From Helicobacter brantae (lineage in GTDB: Bacteria; Campylobacterota; Campylobacteria; Campylobacterales; Helicobacteraceae), in the NCBI RefSeq assembly GCF_003364205.1, contig NZ_NXLV01000001.1:1-64000 (forward strand): 64,000 nt of DNA. Reading direction: 5' to 3'. This document shows positions 43,813 through 52,612 of this stretch, in pieces. Each line of letters starts with the position of its first letter. Position 1 is the first letter of the stretch. The notes beneath the pieces were generated by a model. The model did no database searches. It was not told the origin of the DNA and saw only the letters and a list, made by a program, of their open reading frames with translations. A program made the translations under genes and the position numbers.

Positions 43813-44952
43813 TTATAAATATTTCTTAATTGTTGTTAATGCTTCTTGAATGACTTGCTCCTCATACACTAGAGCAATTCTCACAAAGCCCTCTCCTTCT
43901 CCCTCACGCCCTAGAAAGCTTCCTGCCAAAAGCATAATCCCCTCTTTTTCATAAAGAGTTTTGCAAAACTCTAGTTCATCACCCACTTTTAGCCAAACAT
44001 AGAAACTATAAGGAGAGATAGGAGTATTTGAGAAAATCTCTCTAGCGATTTTGAGGTTTTTTGCATAGATTTTTCTTGTATCCTCACTGCTTAGTTCCCA
44101 CGCCACTTTTGAGGCCTCTTGCAAGGGGAGGGGAATCGCACACCCACAATAAGTGCGATAAAGCCCATAAGCTCTAAGAATCTCCTCATCTCCTGCAATA
44201 AACCCACTTCTAAGACCGGGGGCTGAGGAGCGTTTGGAGATAGAGTTGAGGGCTAGAATGTTTTTAAAGCTTGTGTTTTCCTCTAAAATTGAGGCTTCTA
44301 AAATGCTATGAGGGGGCTTGTCTTCATAAATCTCACTATAACACTCATCGCTTAAAATCACAAAATTGTATTTGAGTGCATTTCTTACCCACTCTCTTAA
44401 CTCCTCTATCTCTAGCACTGCTCCTGTGGGGTTGTTGGGGGAGTTGAGGATTACAAGATTGACTTGCTCTAGCTCTTGCTCTGTGAGTGAGGGCTTGAAA
44501 TGATTGTCCTCATTTAGGGGCATTAAAAATACTTTTGCCCTACAAGCAAGAGAAGCACCCTCATAGATTTGATAAAAGGGGTTAGGATAAGCCATAGTGG
44601 GGTTTGTCAATCCATAAAGAAAGAATTGAGGGAAGTTAAATAGCACCTCTCTTGTCCCAAAAGTGGGAATGATTTGAGTGGGAGAGAGAGTGAGGGAGAA
44701 GCGATTTTTAAGGAAGTGAAGTTGGGCTTCTTTGAGATAATCTTCTCCTTTGCTTTTGGGATATTTTTGGAGAAGAGAGGTGTGAGATTTGAGTGCTTCT
44801 TGGATAGGGAGAGGGGTTTGAAATCGTGGCTCTCCAATTGTGAGATCAATAAGGGGTTTGTCCTTGGGAGGAGTAATCCCTTTTAGGAGAGAAGAGAGTT
44901 TTTCAAATGGATAGGTTTGAAATTGAGTTAGCACTTTTTCCTCATTTGCCAA
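43813..44952 (-). CDS. Class I aminotransferase, DapC-like
   Basis: PLP enzyme of 379 residues, fold type I. Visible are the substrate region IDLTIGEPRFQTP, FGTREVLFNF, ILNSPNNPTGAV with DECYSEIY, the Schiff-base lysine in LNSISKRSSAPGLRSGF, and the C-terminal RIALV. It resembles the H. pylori aminotransferase beside murC, thought to act as N-succinyl-LL-diaminopimelate aminotransferase, which would supply meso-DAP for peptidoglycan and lysine and fit the neighbouring murC. Aspartate or aromatic aminotransferase activity cannot be excluded. First gene of the minus-strand set. Confidence 0.85.
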   Translation of the reverse strand: MANEEKVLTQFQTYPFEKLSSLLKGITPPKDKPLIDLTIGEPRFQTPLPIQEALKSHTSLLQKYPKSKGEDYLKEAQLHFLKNRFSLTLSPTQIIPTFGTREVLFNFPQFFLYGLTNPTMAYPNPFYQIYEGASLACRAKVFLMPLNEDNHFKPSLTEQELEQVNLVILNSPNNPTGAVLEIEELREWVRNALKYNFVILSDECYSEIYEDKPPHSILEASILEENTSFKNILALNSISKRSSAPGLRSGFIAGDEEILRAYGLYRTYCGCAIPLPLQEASKVAWELSSEDTRKIYAKNLKIAREIFSNTPISPYSFYVWLKVGDELEFCKTLYEKEGIMLLAGSFLGREGEGEGFVRIALVYEEQVIQEALTTIKKYL

Positions 44953-45041
44953 AAATTTAAAGAGTGTATTCTATCAAAACCTAAGCATACTTTGAGGGCA
45001 TTATCTAAAATGCTTAAAAAGTGTGATTTACCTTGTGGGGG

Positions 45042-45160
45042 TATAATTATCCTGAAATCCTTTTTCGCAAAGAAATTGGAAGTAGGCTTATGCTTTTGGC
45101 ATAGGTTACCTCGTCTTAGAGCGGGGGTATTTTGGTTTTTCTTTGGGGCTTTTCTCAATA
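45042..45160 (+). ncRNA. Candidate small RNA or leader upstream of the tRNA cluster (weak)
   Basis: In the 274-base gap before the tRNAs a clean TATAAT stands at 45042-45047. Downstream is a fold of TAGGCTTATGC and GCATAGGTTA (about 45085-45108) and then a T-rich stretch (TATTTTGGTTTTTCTTTGGGGCTTTT). No open frame. It does not match SRP RNA or other RNA I know. Ends are estimates. Confidence 0.25.
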
Positions 45161-45184
45161 TTTTTATATTTTTCTCATTCTATC

Positions 45185-45213
45185 TTGATTTTTTATAAAA
45201 ACCCTGCTAAAAT
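45185..45213 (+). promoter_or_regulatory. Promoter of the four-tRNA operon
   Basis: TTGATT (45185-45190), 17 bases, TAAAAT (45208-45213), 14 bases before the first base of tRNA-Gly. Spacing is ideal for the housekeeping sigma factor. Confidence 0.65.
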
Positions 45214-45221
45214 CTCGGTTT

Positions 45222-45301
<80 letters not shown>

Positions 45302-45341
45302 AATGAAAATTTAGTTCTTTTTGATAACACGATGCTTAGAA

Positions 45342-45428
45342 GCCCGGGTGGTGGAATGGTAGACACAAGGGACTTAAAATCCCTCGAACATTGCGTTCGT
45401 GCCGGTTCAAGTCCGGCTTCGGGCACCA
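45342..45428 (+). tRNA. tRNA-Leu (anticodon TAA)
   Basis: 87 bases with long variable arm: acceptor GCCCGGG/TTCGGGC, anticodon stem AGGGA/TCCCT with loop CTTAAAA (TAA), T-arm CCGGTTCAAGTCCGG, encoded CCA. Confidence 0.97.
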
Positions 45429-45438
45429 ACTTTTATGT

Positions 45439-45513
45439 GGCGACATAGCCAAGTGGTAAGGCATGGGCCTGCAAAGCCTTGATTCCTCGGTTCGAATCCG
45501 AGTGTCGCCTCCA
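45439..45513 (+). tRNA. tRNA-Cys (anticodon GCA)
   Basis: 75 bases: acceptor GGCGACA/TGTCGCC, anticodon loop CTGCAAA (GCA), T-arm CTCGGTTCGAATCCGAG, encoded CCA. Confidence 0.97.
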
Positions 45514-45522
45514 CATTTTTAT

Positions 45523-45610
45523 CGGGAGATGGCTGAGTGGTCGAAAGCGGCGGTCTTGAAAACCGTTGAGGGTCACACCTCCGGGGGTTCGAATCCCTCT
45601 CTCCCGGCCA
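45523..45610 (+). tRNA. tRNA-Ser (anticodon TGA)
   Basis: 88 bases with long variable arm: acceptor CGGGAGA/TCTCCCG, anticodon stem CGGT/ACCG with loop CTTGAAA (TGA), T-arm GGGGGTTCGAATCCCTC, encoded CCA. Confidence 0.97.
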
Positions 45611-45625
45611 TAACTTCTTTTATCT

Positions 45626-46489
45626 TCAATAAGGCTTCATAATATAACTGATATAAAAGCGTATCAAAGTCTTGACTTTGGGATGTGGATAATCTTTATA
45701 AGCAATCTCTATGGTTTTGGTGCTGTTGCGATCTAGCAGGATAAACCCACTAGGCTTGATGATTTTAAGATCACTGATATCACCATTGGGGTGGAGGTAA
45801 AACTCTACGACATTCATTCCTGACTGCTTGAGCATTCCTGCGTTTGCTGGATATCTAAGATAGCTTTGAGTGATGCGTCCGATATAGGAGAGATTGTTGA
45901 TGATAAACTCCTGCTCTTCTTTGCCTAACTCTCCAAACTCTGCTCCATAGATTTCAGAAATATTTTTCTTGGTGTAAGTATCTGCAAATTGATAGGCAAG
46001 GGTTTGCTTATAGGGAAGGGGAGGAGTTTGCTCTTGAGCGTTTTCTTGTGAGGGTGGCTCTTGAGATAAATCTAGGTTTTGCAAAGATTGCTCTAGGGTT
46101 TGTGCTTCTTGGAGTTCTTGAGGGGTTTCTTGGGGTGTTGCCTGAGAGATTTCTCTAGGAGACTCTCTAGGAGTTTCTTGCTCTTTGTTTATTTTTTCTT
46201 CTTTGATTATCTCTTTGCTTGTTTGTTGTTTTTCAATCTTTTTGGGTTTTTGAGTAGGGGGAGTGGGAGGGGGTGTGGCTTTGGATTTTAGCAGAGGTTG
46301 GGGCTTGGTGAGAGAGCTAAGAGATTCTTGAGGAATTTCTGAGAGGGTTTTGAATGAGGCTTTAATCCTATGCTCTCCCACACCTTTTTTGAATCCTAGA
46401 TTTTTTTGATGAATGATAAAGTAGGCGACAAGGAGAGCGTGGAGAGAAAAAGAGAGAAAAAGTGTGATAATAAGGCGATATTTTCGCAA
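45626..46489 (-). CDS. TonB-like energy transducer
   Basis: Links the ExbB/ExbD motor to outer-membrane receptors. The 287-residue protein has one N-terminal membrane helix (residues 5-27, RLIITLFLSFSLHALLVAYFI with the TonB-type Ser-His pair), a long Pro/Gln/Glu/Lys-rich periplasm-spanning region (about residues 55-165) and a C-terminal TonB domain (SQSYLRYPANAGMLKQSGMNVVEFYLHPNGDISDLKIIKPSG). Variation: the second residue set is TQSYLRYP rather than Y-P-x-x-A-x-x. Located beside fliO, fliN and nth exactly as the second TonB gene of H. pylori. Which receptors it serves is unknown; no exbB/exbD here. Confidence 0.83.
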   Translation of the reverse strand: MRKYRLIITLFLSFSLHALLVAYFIIHQKNLGFKKGVGEHRIKASFKTLSEIPQESLSSLTKPQPLLKSKATPPPTPPTQKPKKIEKQQTSKEIIKEEKINKEQETPRESPREISQATPQETPQELQEAQTLEQSLQNLDLSQEPPSQENAQEQTPPLPYKQTLAYQFADTYTKKNISEIYGAEFGELGKEEQEFIINNLSYIGRITQSYLRYPANAGMLKQSGMNVVEFYLHPNGDISDLKIIKPSGFILLDRNSTKTIEIAYKDYPHPKVKTLIRFYISYIMKPY

Positions 46490-47098
46490 TTACTCTTCCT
46501 TGATTAAATCTGTGAATTCCTTATTATCTTTTGTTTTTGGATAATGATTGAGAAGCGTGCAACCTTTTTGATTGGAAAAAATAAGATATTTCTCTCCCTC
46601 ATACTCCAAAGCGATGAGTTTTGCTCTAGCTTTGAGGTGGATTTCTGAGTAGTGGATTTTTTGAGTGGGGAGTTTGAGTTTTTTTCTTACAAAATATAAG
46701 ACAATAATCATAGCTCCCAAAAATCCAATGACTGAAAAATATGATCCCCAAGAGACTTGAAGAATCTCAGAGCTAAAACTCAAAACGCTCTCTTCTTGAC
46801 CTTTTTGGATAGAAAGCTCAAGATTTTTACCACAAAGAGTGATTTGGGCTTTGTTTTGAGAATTGTTTGAGATAGTAATTTGCTCAAATGGAGATTGGAG
46901 TTTTTGAGTGAGTGATTCCCCAATGAGAGGGGAGGAGAAAGTGAGAAGAAGGCAGTGTTCTTGATTAGAGGTTTGAAATCTCTCTTTGGAAGGGAGGGAG
47001 ATTTCTATTTTTTTGAGTGAGGGAGTGATTTTGATTTGTGAGATTTCAAGAGCTTGAGAGAAGCAAAAAAATAGAAGCAAAAAGGATAAAAAACGCAC
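46490..47098 (-). CDS. fliO: Flagellar export apparatus protein FliO-like
   Basis: 202 residues: signal-like N-terminus MRFLSFLLLFFCFSQALE, a periplasmic domain of about 95 residues, one membrane helix (about residues 121-138, FSVIGFLGAMIIVLYFV) and a cytoplasmic part with HLKARAKLIALEYEGEKYLIFSNQKGCTLL, the short FliO beta-domain. FliO helps assemble FliP in the flagellar export gate. The extra periplasmic domain is the form found in Campylobacterota. Start is GTG, sharing its G with the fliN stop codon (TAGTG), and the gene abuts the TonB-like gene. Assignment rests on topology and position next to fliN. Confidence 0.7.
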   Translation of the reverse strand: MRFLSFLLLFFCFSQALEISQIKITPSLKKIEISLPSKERFQTSNQEHCLLLTFSSPLIGESLTQKLQSPFEQITISNNSQNKAQITLCGKNLELSIQKGQEESVLSFSSEILQVSWGSYFSVIGFLGAMIIVLYFVRKKLKLPTQKIHYSEIHLKARAKLIALEYEGEKYLIFSNQKGCTLLNHYPKTKDNKEFTDLIKEE

Positions 47099-47448
47099 TA
47101 AATTCTCTCACGAGTGATATAGTAAATAATCGCATCAGAATCAAGTATTTCATTGATACGAATAGCTAGATTTTTCTCATAAACCATTACCTCTCCTTTG
47201 CCAATCACTCTTCCATTGACAAAAGCTTCAATACTCTCTCCTGCGGGTTTTTGCAAATCAATAATTGAGCCTTTTTCAAGCTTGATAATATCCCTTAGGC
47301 TTAAGCGAGTGGCAGCAAGTTGGGCATCAAAGACAACTTCCATATCCAAAAGCCCTGCATAATTCTCCATCATTCTCTCAAAATTGCGTGCAAGTTCGAC
47401 TTCTTTTTCGGTGTGTTCATAATCCTGATTGAGGATTGCTGAGCTCAT
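47098..47448 (-). CDS. fliN: Flagellar motor switch protein FliN
   Basis: Lower C-ring subunit that, with FliM/FliY, binds CheY-P and sets rotation. The 116-residue protein ends with the SpoA/FliN domain: LLDMEVVFDAQLAATRLSLRDIIKLEKGSIIDLQKPAGESIEAFVNGRVIGKGEVMVYEKNLAIRINEI. Its ATG overlaps the stop of the CheX-like gene by four bases. A conserved flagellar pair with fliO. Confidence 0.93.
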   Translation of the reverse strand: MSSAILNQDYEHTEKEVELARNFERMMENYAGLLDMEVVFDAQLAATRLSLRDIIKLEKGSIIDLQKPAGESIEAFVNGRVIGKGEVMVYEKNLAIRINEILDSDAIIYYITRERI

Positions 47449-47843
47449 AATTTCTCCTTGTAGATACTACATTTTCCTTTCTCTATTGCAAAATGTATTC
47501 CCTCTAGGTGGCTTGGAGCATTGCTAGTTTCTCCTAAAAAACTTGGAGTGCTAAGAGTGGTTTGAATATTTTGTTGAGAATACAAAACTTTGGCTTTCCC
47601 AATCACAAGATTGGCCAATTCATTGCACAAATCATAAAGATCTTCTTTTTGGGGATTGCTCTCAAAAAGAATGGCGTGTGAGAGAAAATGCAAAAACTCA
47701 ATATCACTATAGAAATAAAAATTTGCCTCACTTGTAGAGATTTTGGAGCAATAGCCGTGCGTGATTCCTTGAGGGATTTGCTCTGGGGTTACTCCTGTGG
47801 TGGTTTGAATTGTTTGTATAAAACTTTCGATAATCACTTCCAT
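47445..47843 (-). CDS. CheX/CheC-like protein upstream of fliN
   Basis: 132 residues with the CheC/CheX-type segment DLCNELANLVIGKAKVLY, in which the E-x2-N of this family acts in dephosphorylating CheY-P. The N-terminal part FIQTIQTTTGVTPEQIP also fits CheX. Only one such E-x2-N element is present, as in CheX. With fliN and fliO in one translated run it probably modulates the chemotaxis response at the motor. A similar uncharacterised gene precedes fliN in Campylobacter. Enzyme activity is inference. Confidence 0.65.
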   Translation of the reverse strand: MEVIIESFIQTIQTTTGVTPEQIPQGITHGYCSKISTSEANFYFYSDIEFLHFLSHAILFESNPQKEDLYDLCNELANLVIGKAKVLYSQQNIQTTLSTPSFLGETSNAPSHLEGIHFAIEKGKCSIYKEKL

Positions 47844-47853
47844 TTTTCCATCC

Positions 47854-48492
47854 TTATTGGGGTTTAAAGATTTTTGTGCTTACACAAAACTCTCGCACAA
47901 AGCAATCTTGGCACTCTGGTTTGAGGGCTTTGCAAACATAGCGTCCAAAAAGGACAAAAGCTTGATGCAATGCACTTAAATCATTTTGGAATAATTTTAC
48001 TAATTCTTGCTCTGTTTTGAGTGCTGTTTTTGCACAACTTAATCCAAGTCTGTGTGAAACCCTGAAAACATGGGTATCCACAGCCATAAAATTTTTTTCA
48101 AAATACTCTATCAAAACGACATTGGCTGTCTTTTGTCCTACCCCTGAGAGGGTTTTTAGCTCCTCTTGAGTGTGAGGAATCTCTCCATTGAAATTTTCTA
48201 ATACTTGGTTTGCCATTTTGATGAGGTTGGTGGCCTTGTTGTTGAAAAATGAGCAAGTTTGGATCAACGCCTTTAGCTCATCAAGATTGGCATTGGCTAA
48301 GTGTTTGGGGGTAGGATAAGAGGCAAAGAGAGAGGGGGTAATGAGATTGACCCTCCTATCTGTGCATTGGGCTGAGAGCATAACGCTGACTAAAAGCTCA
48401 TAGAGATTTTGATAGCGTAACTCTGTTTTGGGGTTGGGATAGGCAAGAAGAAAAAGCCTTTTGAGCTTTTGAGCTTTTTGCTTTTTTGTCAT
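47854..48492 (-). CDS. nth: Endonuclease III
   Basis: Base-excision glycosylase/AP lyase for oxidised pyrimidines. The 212-residue protein has VSVMLSAQCTDRRVN, the helix-hairpin-helix LKTLSGVGQKTANVVL with catalytic Lys, VDTHVFRVSHRLGL with catalytic Asp, and the C-terminal [4Fe-4S] motif C-x6-C-x2-C-x5-C (CKALKPECQDCFVREFC). Length typical. The ATG overlaps the feoA stop (ATGA) and the CheX-like gene follows 10 bases on. Confidence 0.96.
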   Translation of the reverse strand: MTKKQKAQKLKRLFLLAYPNPKTELRYQNLYELLVSVMLSAQCTDRRVNLITPSLFASYPTPKHLANANLDELKALIQTCSFFNNKATNLIKMANQVLENFNGEIPHTQEELKTLSGVGQKTANVVLIEYFEKNFMAVDTHVFRVSHRLGLSCAKTALKTEQELVKLFQNDLSALHQAFVLFGRYVCKALKPECQDCFVREFCVSTKIFKPQ

Positions 48493-48716
48493 AGAGGCTC
48501 AACGATGATGATTTGAGCTTCACTATCTCTTAGGGCAAGTTTGCTATGGTTGATTTGGATAGCCAAAGTGGCTTTGTTGGAAGAAAACCGCTCCAAAAAG
48601 ATTTGGGAATCTTTAGTCAATCCCAAAGAAAGCAAACGATGAGCAAGTGTCTCATCGGGAGTTTTGATTTGAATGATTTTATAGGTTTGTCCCTCAATTC
48701 CTTCATAAAGTGTCAT
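48489..48716 (-). CDS. feoA: FeoA-family protein
   Basis: 75-residue SH3-like protein (TYKIIQIKTPDETLAHRLLSLGLTKDSQIFLERFSSNKATLAIQINHSKLALRDSEAQIIIVEPL) of the FeoA family, which modulates ferrous iron transport by FeoB. FeoB is not nearby. The start is the ATG at 48714-48716 behind AGGAG; 15 upstream in-frame codons lie in the preceding gene. Overlaps nth by four bases and begins 2 bases after the AsmA-like gene. A stand-alone role cannot be excluded. Confidence 0.8.
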   Translation of the reverse strand: MTLYEGIEGQTYKIIQIKTPDETLAHRLLSLGLTKDSQIFLERFSSNKATLAIQINHSKLALRDSEAQIIIVEPL

Positions 48717-48717
48717 T

Positions 48718-51390
48718 TTATTCTCCTGTAAAAATTCTCTGAATGATTTTAAAAGGTGCACTGATTAAATCTTCAGCAATCGTTACCTCTGATTTTGGAT
48801 CATCAAGTGTTCCTTTGATTACCACACCTGTGGATATTTTACCTTCTTTACCCAACAAAAGATAACCAACGATAGGAATTTTACTCAAAACTTCTGAAAG
48901 TCCTTTAATTGTCGAGATATTTAGAGCAATATCAATGCTTTTATCCTCTAGTTTGACAACCCCACTGCCAAGCACATCAATAGAGCTTCCAATCAAATCA
49001 ATCTTTTTCAGTCCCAAATACTCATTATTGACATCAAAAGTAATTCTGCCTTGAGTTACCTCATAGCCATCAGCTCCAAGTCCAGGTTTTTTGAAAACTA
49101 TAAGTGAGGGGATTGTATCAATGAGTGCAACGACATTTTGCAAGGTGGCAAAGTTCTTGAAAATCGTATTTTGGATCTCAATCTCCCCTCTTAAGACTTT
49201 GTTTTTGTAAATCCCCTTACCACTAAAAAGCCCACCCTCTACAATCGTTTTATCTGCAATAAGGTTGATGAAATTGCCACTAAAGTTATTGGCTTGAAAC
49301 TTGATAATATCATCATAGAAATCAAGATTGGCTACTCCATTTTTATGCGTAAGATCGGCTTTGATTTTACCATCAATGAGATTGACAATGATTTCATCTG
49401 TTGGCACAATCCAATTTTTGTATCGCACCCCTGAATCTTTGGCTTCTAAATAGAGTTGAAAATTGCTTGGGGATTCTTGGGATTGAGTTTGTTGAGTTTG
49501 TTGAGTTTTGGGCGTGTTGAAAGAGAGGAAGGGAATCTTGTTTTGCTCTAGTGCGTCTAAATCAAAGTTTTTGCTCACAAAATTGGCTTTGAGAAAATGA
49601 TCTTGATAATCTAGGATAATGCTCTCATCTAAAGAACTTGCATAAATCCTTTTTGGAGTGATTTTGATTGTAGAGTGAAGCTCTTTGATTGGATTCCATT
49701 TTTTATCAAAGAGAGGGTAGGCTAGGTCTGAGATTTGAGTTTGGATATAAATGGTTTTGAAATCTTGTGTTTGGATTGCGATTTCGCCTTTGTGGATTGC
49801 AAGATATTGCAGTAGGGGAGAGTAGGGATAGAGTTTGCTAATATCGCTGAGGATAATGTTTTTGGTAGGAGAGAGGGAGATTTGGGCTTTGAAATCCTCT
49901 AGCGTGATAAGAGGAGTATCGGCAAAATCCACACCAAAACGCATTTGTTGAACCTCTTGCCCTGAAAATTCAAGGATTTCATCAAGTTGTGATTGAGGGT
50001 TGTCATTGGCATTGATGATGAGATAATCAGGATTGATTTTTCCTTGAGCTTTTTTGTCTTTGAGATTAATATCACAATTCACTAATCCCAAAAATTCAGG
50101 ATTTTCAAATGAAAGCTTAGAATCATTGAGGAAGATGTGTTTTTCTTGTGGGGTAATGTCTAAAACCACATTGAGGTTTTGGGCAAAGATTGGGAAACCA
50201 AAAAAATCAAAATCAGCATCTTGGGATTTTAAAATCCCTTTTGCCTCCACTTCTACTCCCTCTTCTTGTGCCTCAAAAGTGAGCTTTAAATCCACATTGA
50301 TATTTGAGTTTTTTTGATGAATATCAAAATCAATATCATAAGTTTGCAAGAGATGATGAAGCCTTTGATCCAAAATCGCCTCTTGGGATTTGATAGAAAC
50401 TATGGTTTGTAAATTCCCTCCAAAATTTGTAAGCTCTACTTTGCTTCCATCAAGTTTGAGATCTTCGTATCTAGGAGAGTCTAGCAAGAAGCTTAGAGTG
50501 TCGTTTTTGTATTTTACGCTTAGGTGTGGGGTGGTGATAGGAGGGAGATTTTCTTCTAATCGGAGTGCAACATTCTCAAGCGTGATTTCTGCATAAAGGC
50601 TTTTTAAAAGCTTTTGTGCAAAATTTTCATTAAAAGGAGCAGAGAAGAAAAGATTTGTGATTCTCACATTGTTGAATTGAGATTTTTGAAATAGCCACTT
50701 ATAGAGCGTGAAGTTTAGTTCTTTGATTTGCTCTTTGAAGGGATCAAGAGATTTGAGTGTGGTGCTAAAAGCACTTAGATTGAGGGTTTGAAGATCGGAA
50801 TTTCCTTTGATGACAAGCTTTTCTTCTGCATTCATTCCCTCCTCAAAAGAGTTTGCCACGACATTAAAGGCAAGTTTGTTTTTGGTGGTTGAGAAGATGA
50901 ATTTTCCTATGGTGTTGATTTTGTATTTTTCAAAGACAAGTTTTTGGATATTGAGGTGAATATTGCTTTGATCTTGAGTAAGCTCAAATCGAGCAATCAC
51001 AGAGGGAAAAAGCAATTCATAGCGTTTGCCATCATAAAAGATTGAGGCGTGTTGTGAATCAGGCAAGATAATATCTCTTACTTCCACTTCCTTAAAATAA
51101 GACATTGCTACAAGACTGCGTTGAAACCAACGCAAGGTTTTTTGGATATTGAAGCTTGATTGGGTGTTTGAGGGGGAGATTTGGAGTTTGTCAAGGGTAA
51201 AAATAAACTTATTGTCAAGTTTTAGATACAATCCTTGTAATTTGATATTTGAAAAGCTCAAGTTTTGGATATGTATCCCACGATAGAGCGTAAAAAACAA
51301 ACCAAGGATTAAAAGGGCAAGCGTGAGAAATAGTGTAGTGAGAATGATTGATTTCTTTTTGGGTTTTGTCTTTTTTGTCTGTGTTTGCAT
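48718..51390 (-). CDS. AsmA/YhdP-like inner-membrane anchored periplasmic protein
   Basis: 890 residues: basic N-terminus KKTKPKKKS, one membrane helix (about residues 14-34), then a long periplasmic chain of beta-strand-rich segments and a C-terminal AsmA-like region (VALIDTIPSLIVFKKPGL, DGYEVTQGRITFDVNNEYLGLKKIDLIGSSIDVLGSGVVKLEDKSIDIALNISTIKGLSEVLSKIPIVGYLLLGKEGKISTGVVIKGTLDDPKSEV). Such YhdP/AsmA proteins are long lipid-transfer bridges between inner and outer membrane. Its first 47 bases overlap mltG on the other strand. The first ATG is the only start upstream of the membrane helix. Followed at once by feoA. Confidence 0.82.
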   Translation of the reverse strand: MQTQTKKTKPKKKSIILTTLFLTLALLILGLFFTLYRGIHIQNLSFSNIKLQGLYLKLDNKFIFTLDKLQISPSNTQSSFNIQKTLRWFQRSLVAMSYFKEVEVRDIILPDSQHASIFYDGKRYELLFPSVIARFELTQDQSNIHLNIQKLVFEKYKINTIGKFIFSTTKNKLAFNVVANSFEEGMNAEEKLVIKGNSDLQTLNLSAFSTTLKSLDPFKEQIKELNFTLYKWLFQKSQFNNVRITNLFFSAPFNENFAQKLLKSLYAEITLENVALRLEENLPPITTPHLSVKYKNDTLSFLLDSPRYEDLKLDGSKVELTNFGGNLQTIVSIKSQEAILDQRLHHLLQTYDIDFDIHQKNSNINVDLKLTFEAQEEGVEVEAKGILKSQDADFDFFGFPIFAQNLNVVLDITPQEKHIFLNDSKLSFENPEFLGLVNCDINLKDKKAQGKINPDYLIINANDNPQSQLDEILEFSGQEVQQMRFGVDFADTPLITLEDFKAQISLSPTKNIILSDISKLYPYSPLLQYLAIHKGEIAIQTQDFKTIYIQTQISDLAYPLFDKKWNPIKELHSTIKITPKRIYASSLDESIILDYQDHFLKANFVSKNFDLDALEQNKIPFLSFNTPKTQQTQQTQSQESPSNFQLYLEAKDSGVRYKNWIVPTDEIIVNLIDGKIKADLTHKNGVANLDFYDDIIKFQANNFSGNFINLIADKTIVEGGLFSGKGIYKNKVLRGEIEIQNTIFKNFATLQNVVALIDTIPSLIVFKKPGLGADGYEVTQGRITFDVNNEYLGLKKIDLIGSSIDVLGSGVVKLEDKSIDIALNISTIKGLSEVLSKIPIVGYLLLGKEGKISTGVVIKGTLDDPKSEVTIAEDLISAPFKIIQRIFTGE

Positions 51391-52258
51391 TCTGTTCTAT
51401 CTCAATCTTAGGGTTTTTACTTCAGAGGTTATTCAACTTCCAAGGGGTTCAATTAAAACTATTGTAGCACATTTACACTCTCAAAAGGTAGATGTCAATG
51501 CTTTAGATTCTCTTATTTTGCGATTTTTTGGAAAACCTCAGAGTGGGTGGATTGATTTGGGCAAAAGTGAGATGAGTAAAGCTGATTTGCTCTATAAACT
51601 CACTAAAGCCAAGCCCCCACTTAAAGAGATTACACTCATACCAGGGGAGAGTGCCGTGTTTTTTATAGAGCAAATCTCTCAAACACTCCAAATCCCCAAA
51701 GAAGAGCTATGGAGGGCATATAGAGAGAGAGTGGAGTGTGAAGATGGCAATATAGTCCCTCAAACCTATAAAGTCCCTTATGGAATCAATGCAAATGAGC
51801 TTTTTGCCTATTTGCTTAACTACTCTCAAAAAGAGTATGAAAAAATTGCCAAGCAATATGGCTATCAAACCAACTCAAAAGAGTGGAAGCAAATCCTCTC
51901 AATTGCTTCAATTATCCAAAAAGAGGCTGCCAATGCCAAAGAAATGCCCCTAGTTTCTGCTGTGGTGTATAACAGACTAAAGAGAGGAATGCCCTTGCAA
52001 ATGGATGGCTCACTCAATTATGGGAAATACTCTCATCAAAAAATCACCCCTCAACGCATAAGAGAAGATGACACACCTTTTAATACCTATCGTTACAAAG
52101 GAGTCCCTCCCTGCCCTTGTGGAAGTATCTCAAAGTCTGCACTTCTCTCTTCTCTCTCTCCTGCTGATGTGCCTTATTTATACTTTGTGCGTAACCAAAA
52201 CGGAGTGCATAGCTTCTCAACAAACTACAAAGAACATCAAGAGAATTTCAAAAGATAA
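51344..52258 (+). CDS. mltG: Endolytic murein transglycosylase MltG
   Basis: Inner-membrane lytic transglycosylase that trims nascent glycan strands and limits their length. About 304 residues: membrane helix IDFFLGFVFFVCVCILFYLNL at the N-terminus, a LysM-like part and the catalytic YceG domain with IASIIQKEAAN (Glu as active site), VYNRLKRGMPLQMDGSLNYG, and the end ISKSALLSSLSPADVPYLYFV. The start is uncertain: ATG 51344 gives the helix at the very end; an upstream ATG at 51323 adds seven residues. Divergent from and overlapping the AsmA-like gene; ahead of oorDABC as in H. pylori. Confidence 0.9.
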   Translation: MIDFFLGFVFFVCVCILFYLNLRVFTSEVIQLPRGSIKTIVAHLHSQKVDVNALDSLILRFFGKPQSGWIDLGKSEMSKADLLYKLTKAKPPLKEITLIPGESAVFFIEQISQTLQIPKEELWRAYRERVECEDGNIVPQTYKVPYGINANELFAYLLNYSQKEYEKIAKQYGYQTNSKEWKQILSIASIIQKEAANAKEMPLVSAVVYNRLKRGMPLQMDGSLNYGKYSHQKITPQRIREDDTPFNTYRYKGVPPCPCGSISKSALLSSLSPADVPYLYFVRNQNGVHSFSTNYKEHQENFKR

Positions 52259-52303
52259 TTTTTTGATATATAATCCCCTAAAAGCAAAATCTAAGGAGGC
52301 TTG

Positions 52304-52612
52304 ATGGAAAAAGTTCCTGTATGGGTAGATGAGGAGAGATGCAAGGGGTGCGATATTTGCGTGTCTTTGTGTCCTGCTGGAGTATTGTCAATGAGGCTAG
52401 ATTCTCACAAAGTGCTAGGCAAGGTGATTGAAGTGAGTTTTCCTCAGAGCTGTATTGGGTGCAAGGAATGTGAGTTGCATTGCCCTGACTTTGCGATTTT
52501 TGTAGCAGAGAAGGGAGATTATAGTTTTGCAAAAATTAGCTTTGAGGCTCAAGAGAGAGGCAAAAGGATCAAAGAAAATGGCTTTATATTGCCTCAAGGA
52601 GAGAGAGTATGA
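52304..52612 (+). CDS. oorD: 2-oxoglutarate:acceptor oxidoreductase subunit OorD
   Basis: Ferredoxin-like subunit of about 102 residues with two [4Fe-4S] motifs, CKGCDICVSLCP and CIGCKECELHCP. It passes electrons from the OorAB active site. ATG 52304 has AAGGAGG 5 bases upstream. Overlaps oorA by four bases (ATGA). Helicobacter uses this oxygen-sensitive enzyme in place of 2-oxoglutarate dehydrogenase. Confidence 0.95.
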   Translation: MEKVPVWVDEERCKGCDICVSLCPAGVLSMRLDSHKVLGKVIEVSFPQSCIGCKECELHCPDFAIFVAEKGDYSFAKISFEAQERGKRIKENGFILPQGERV

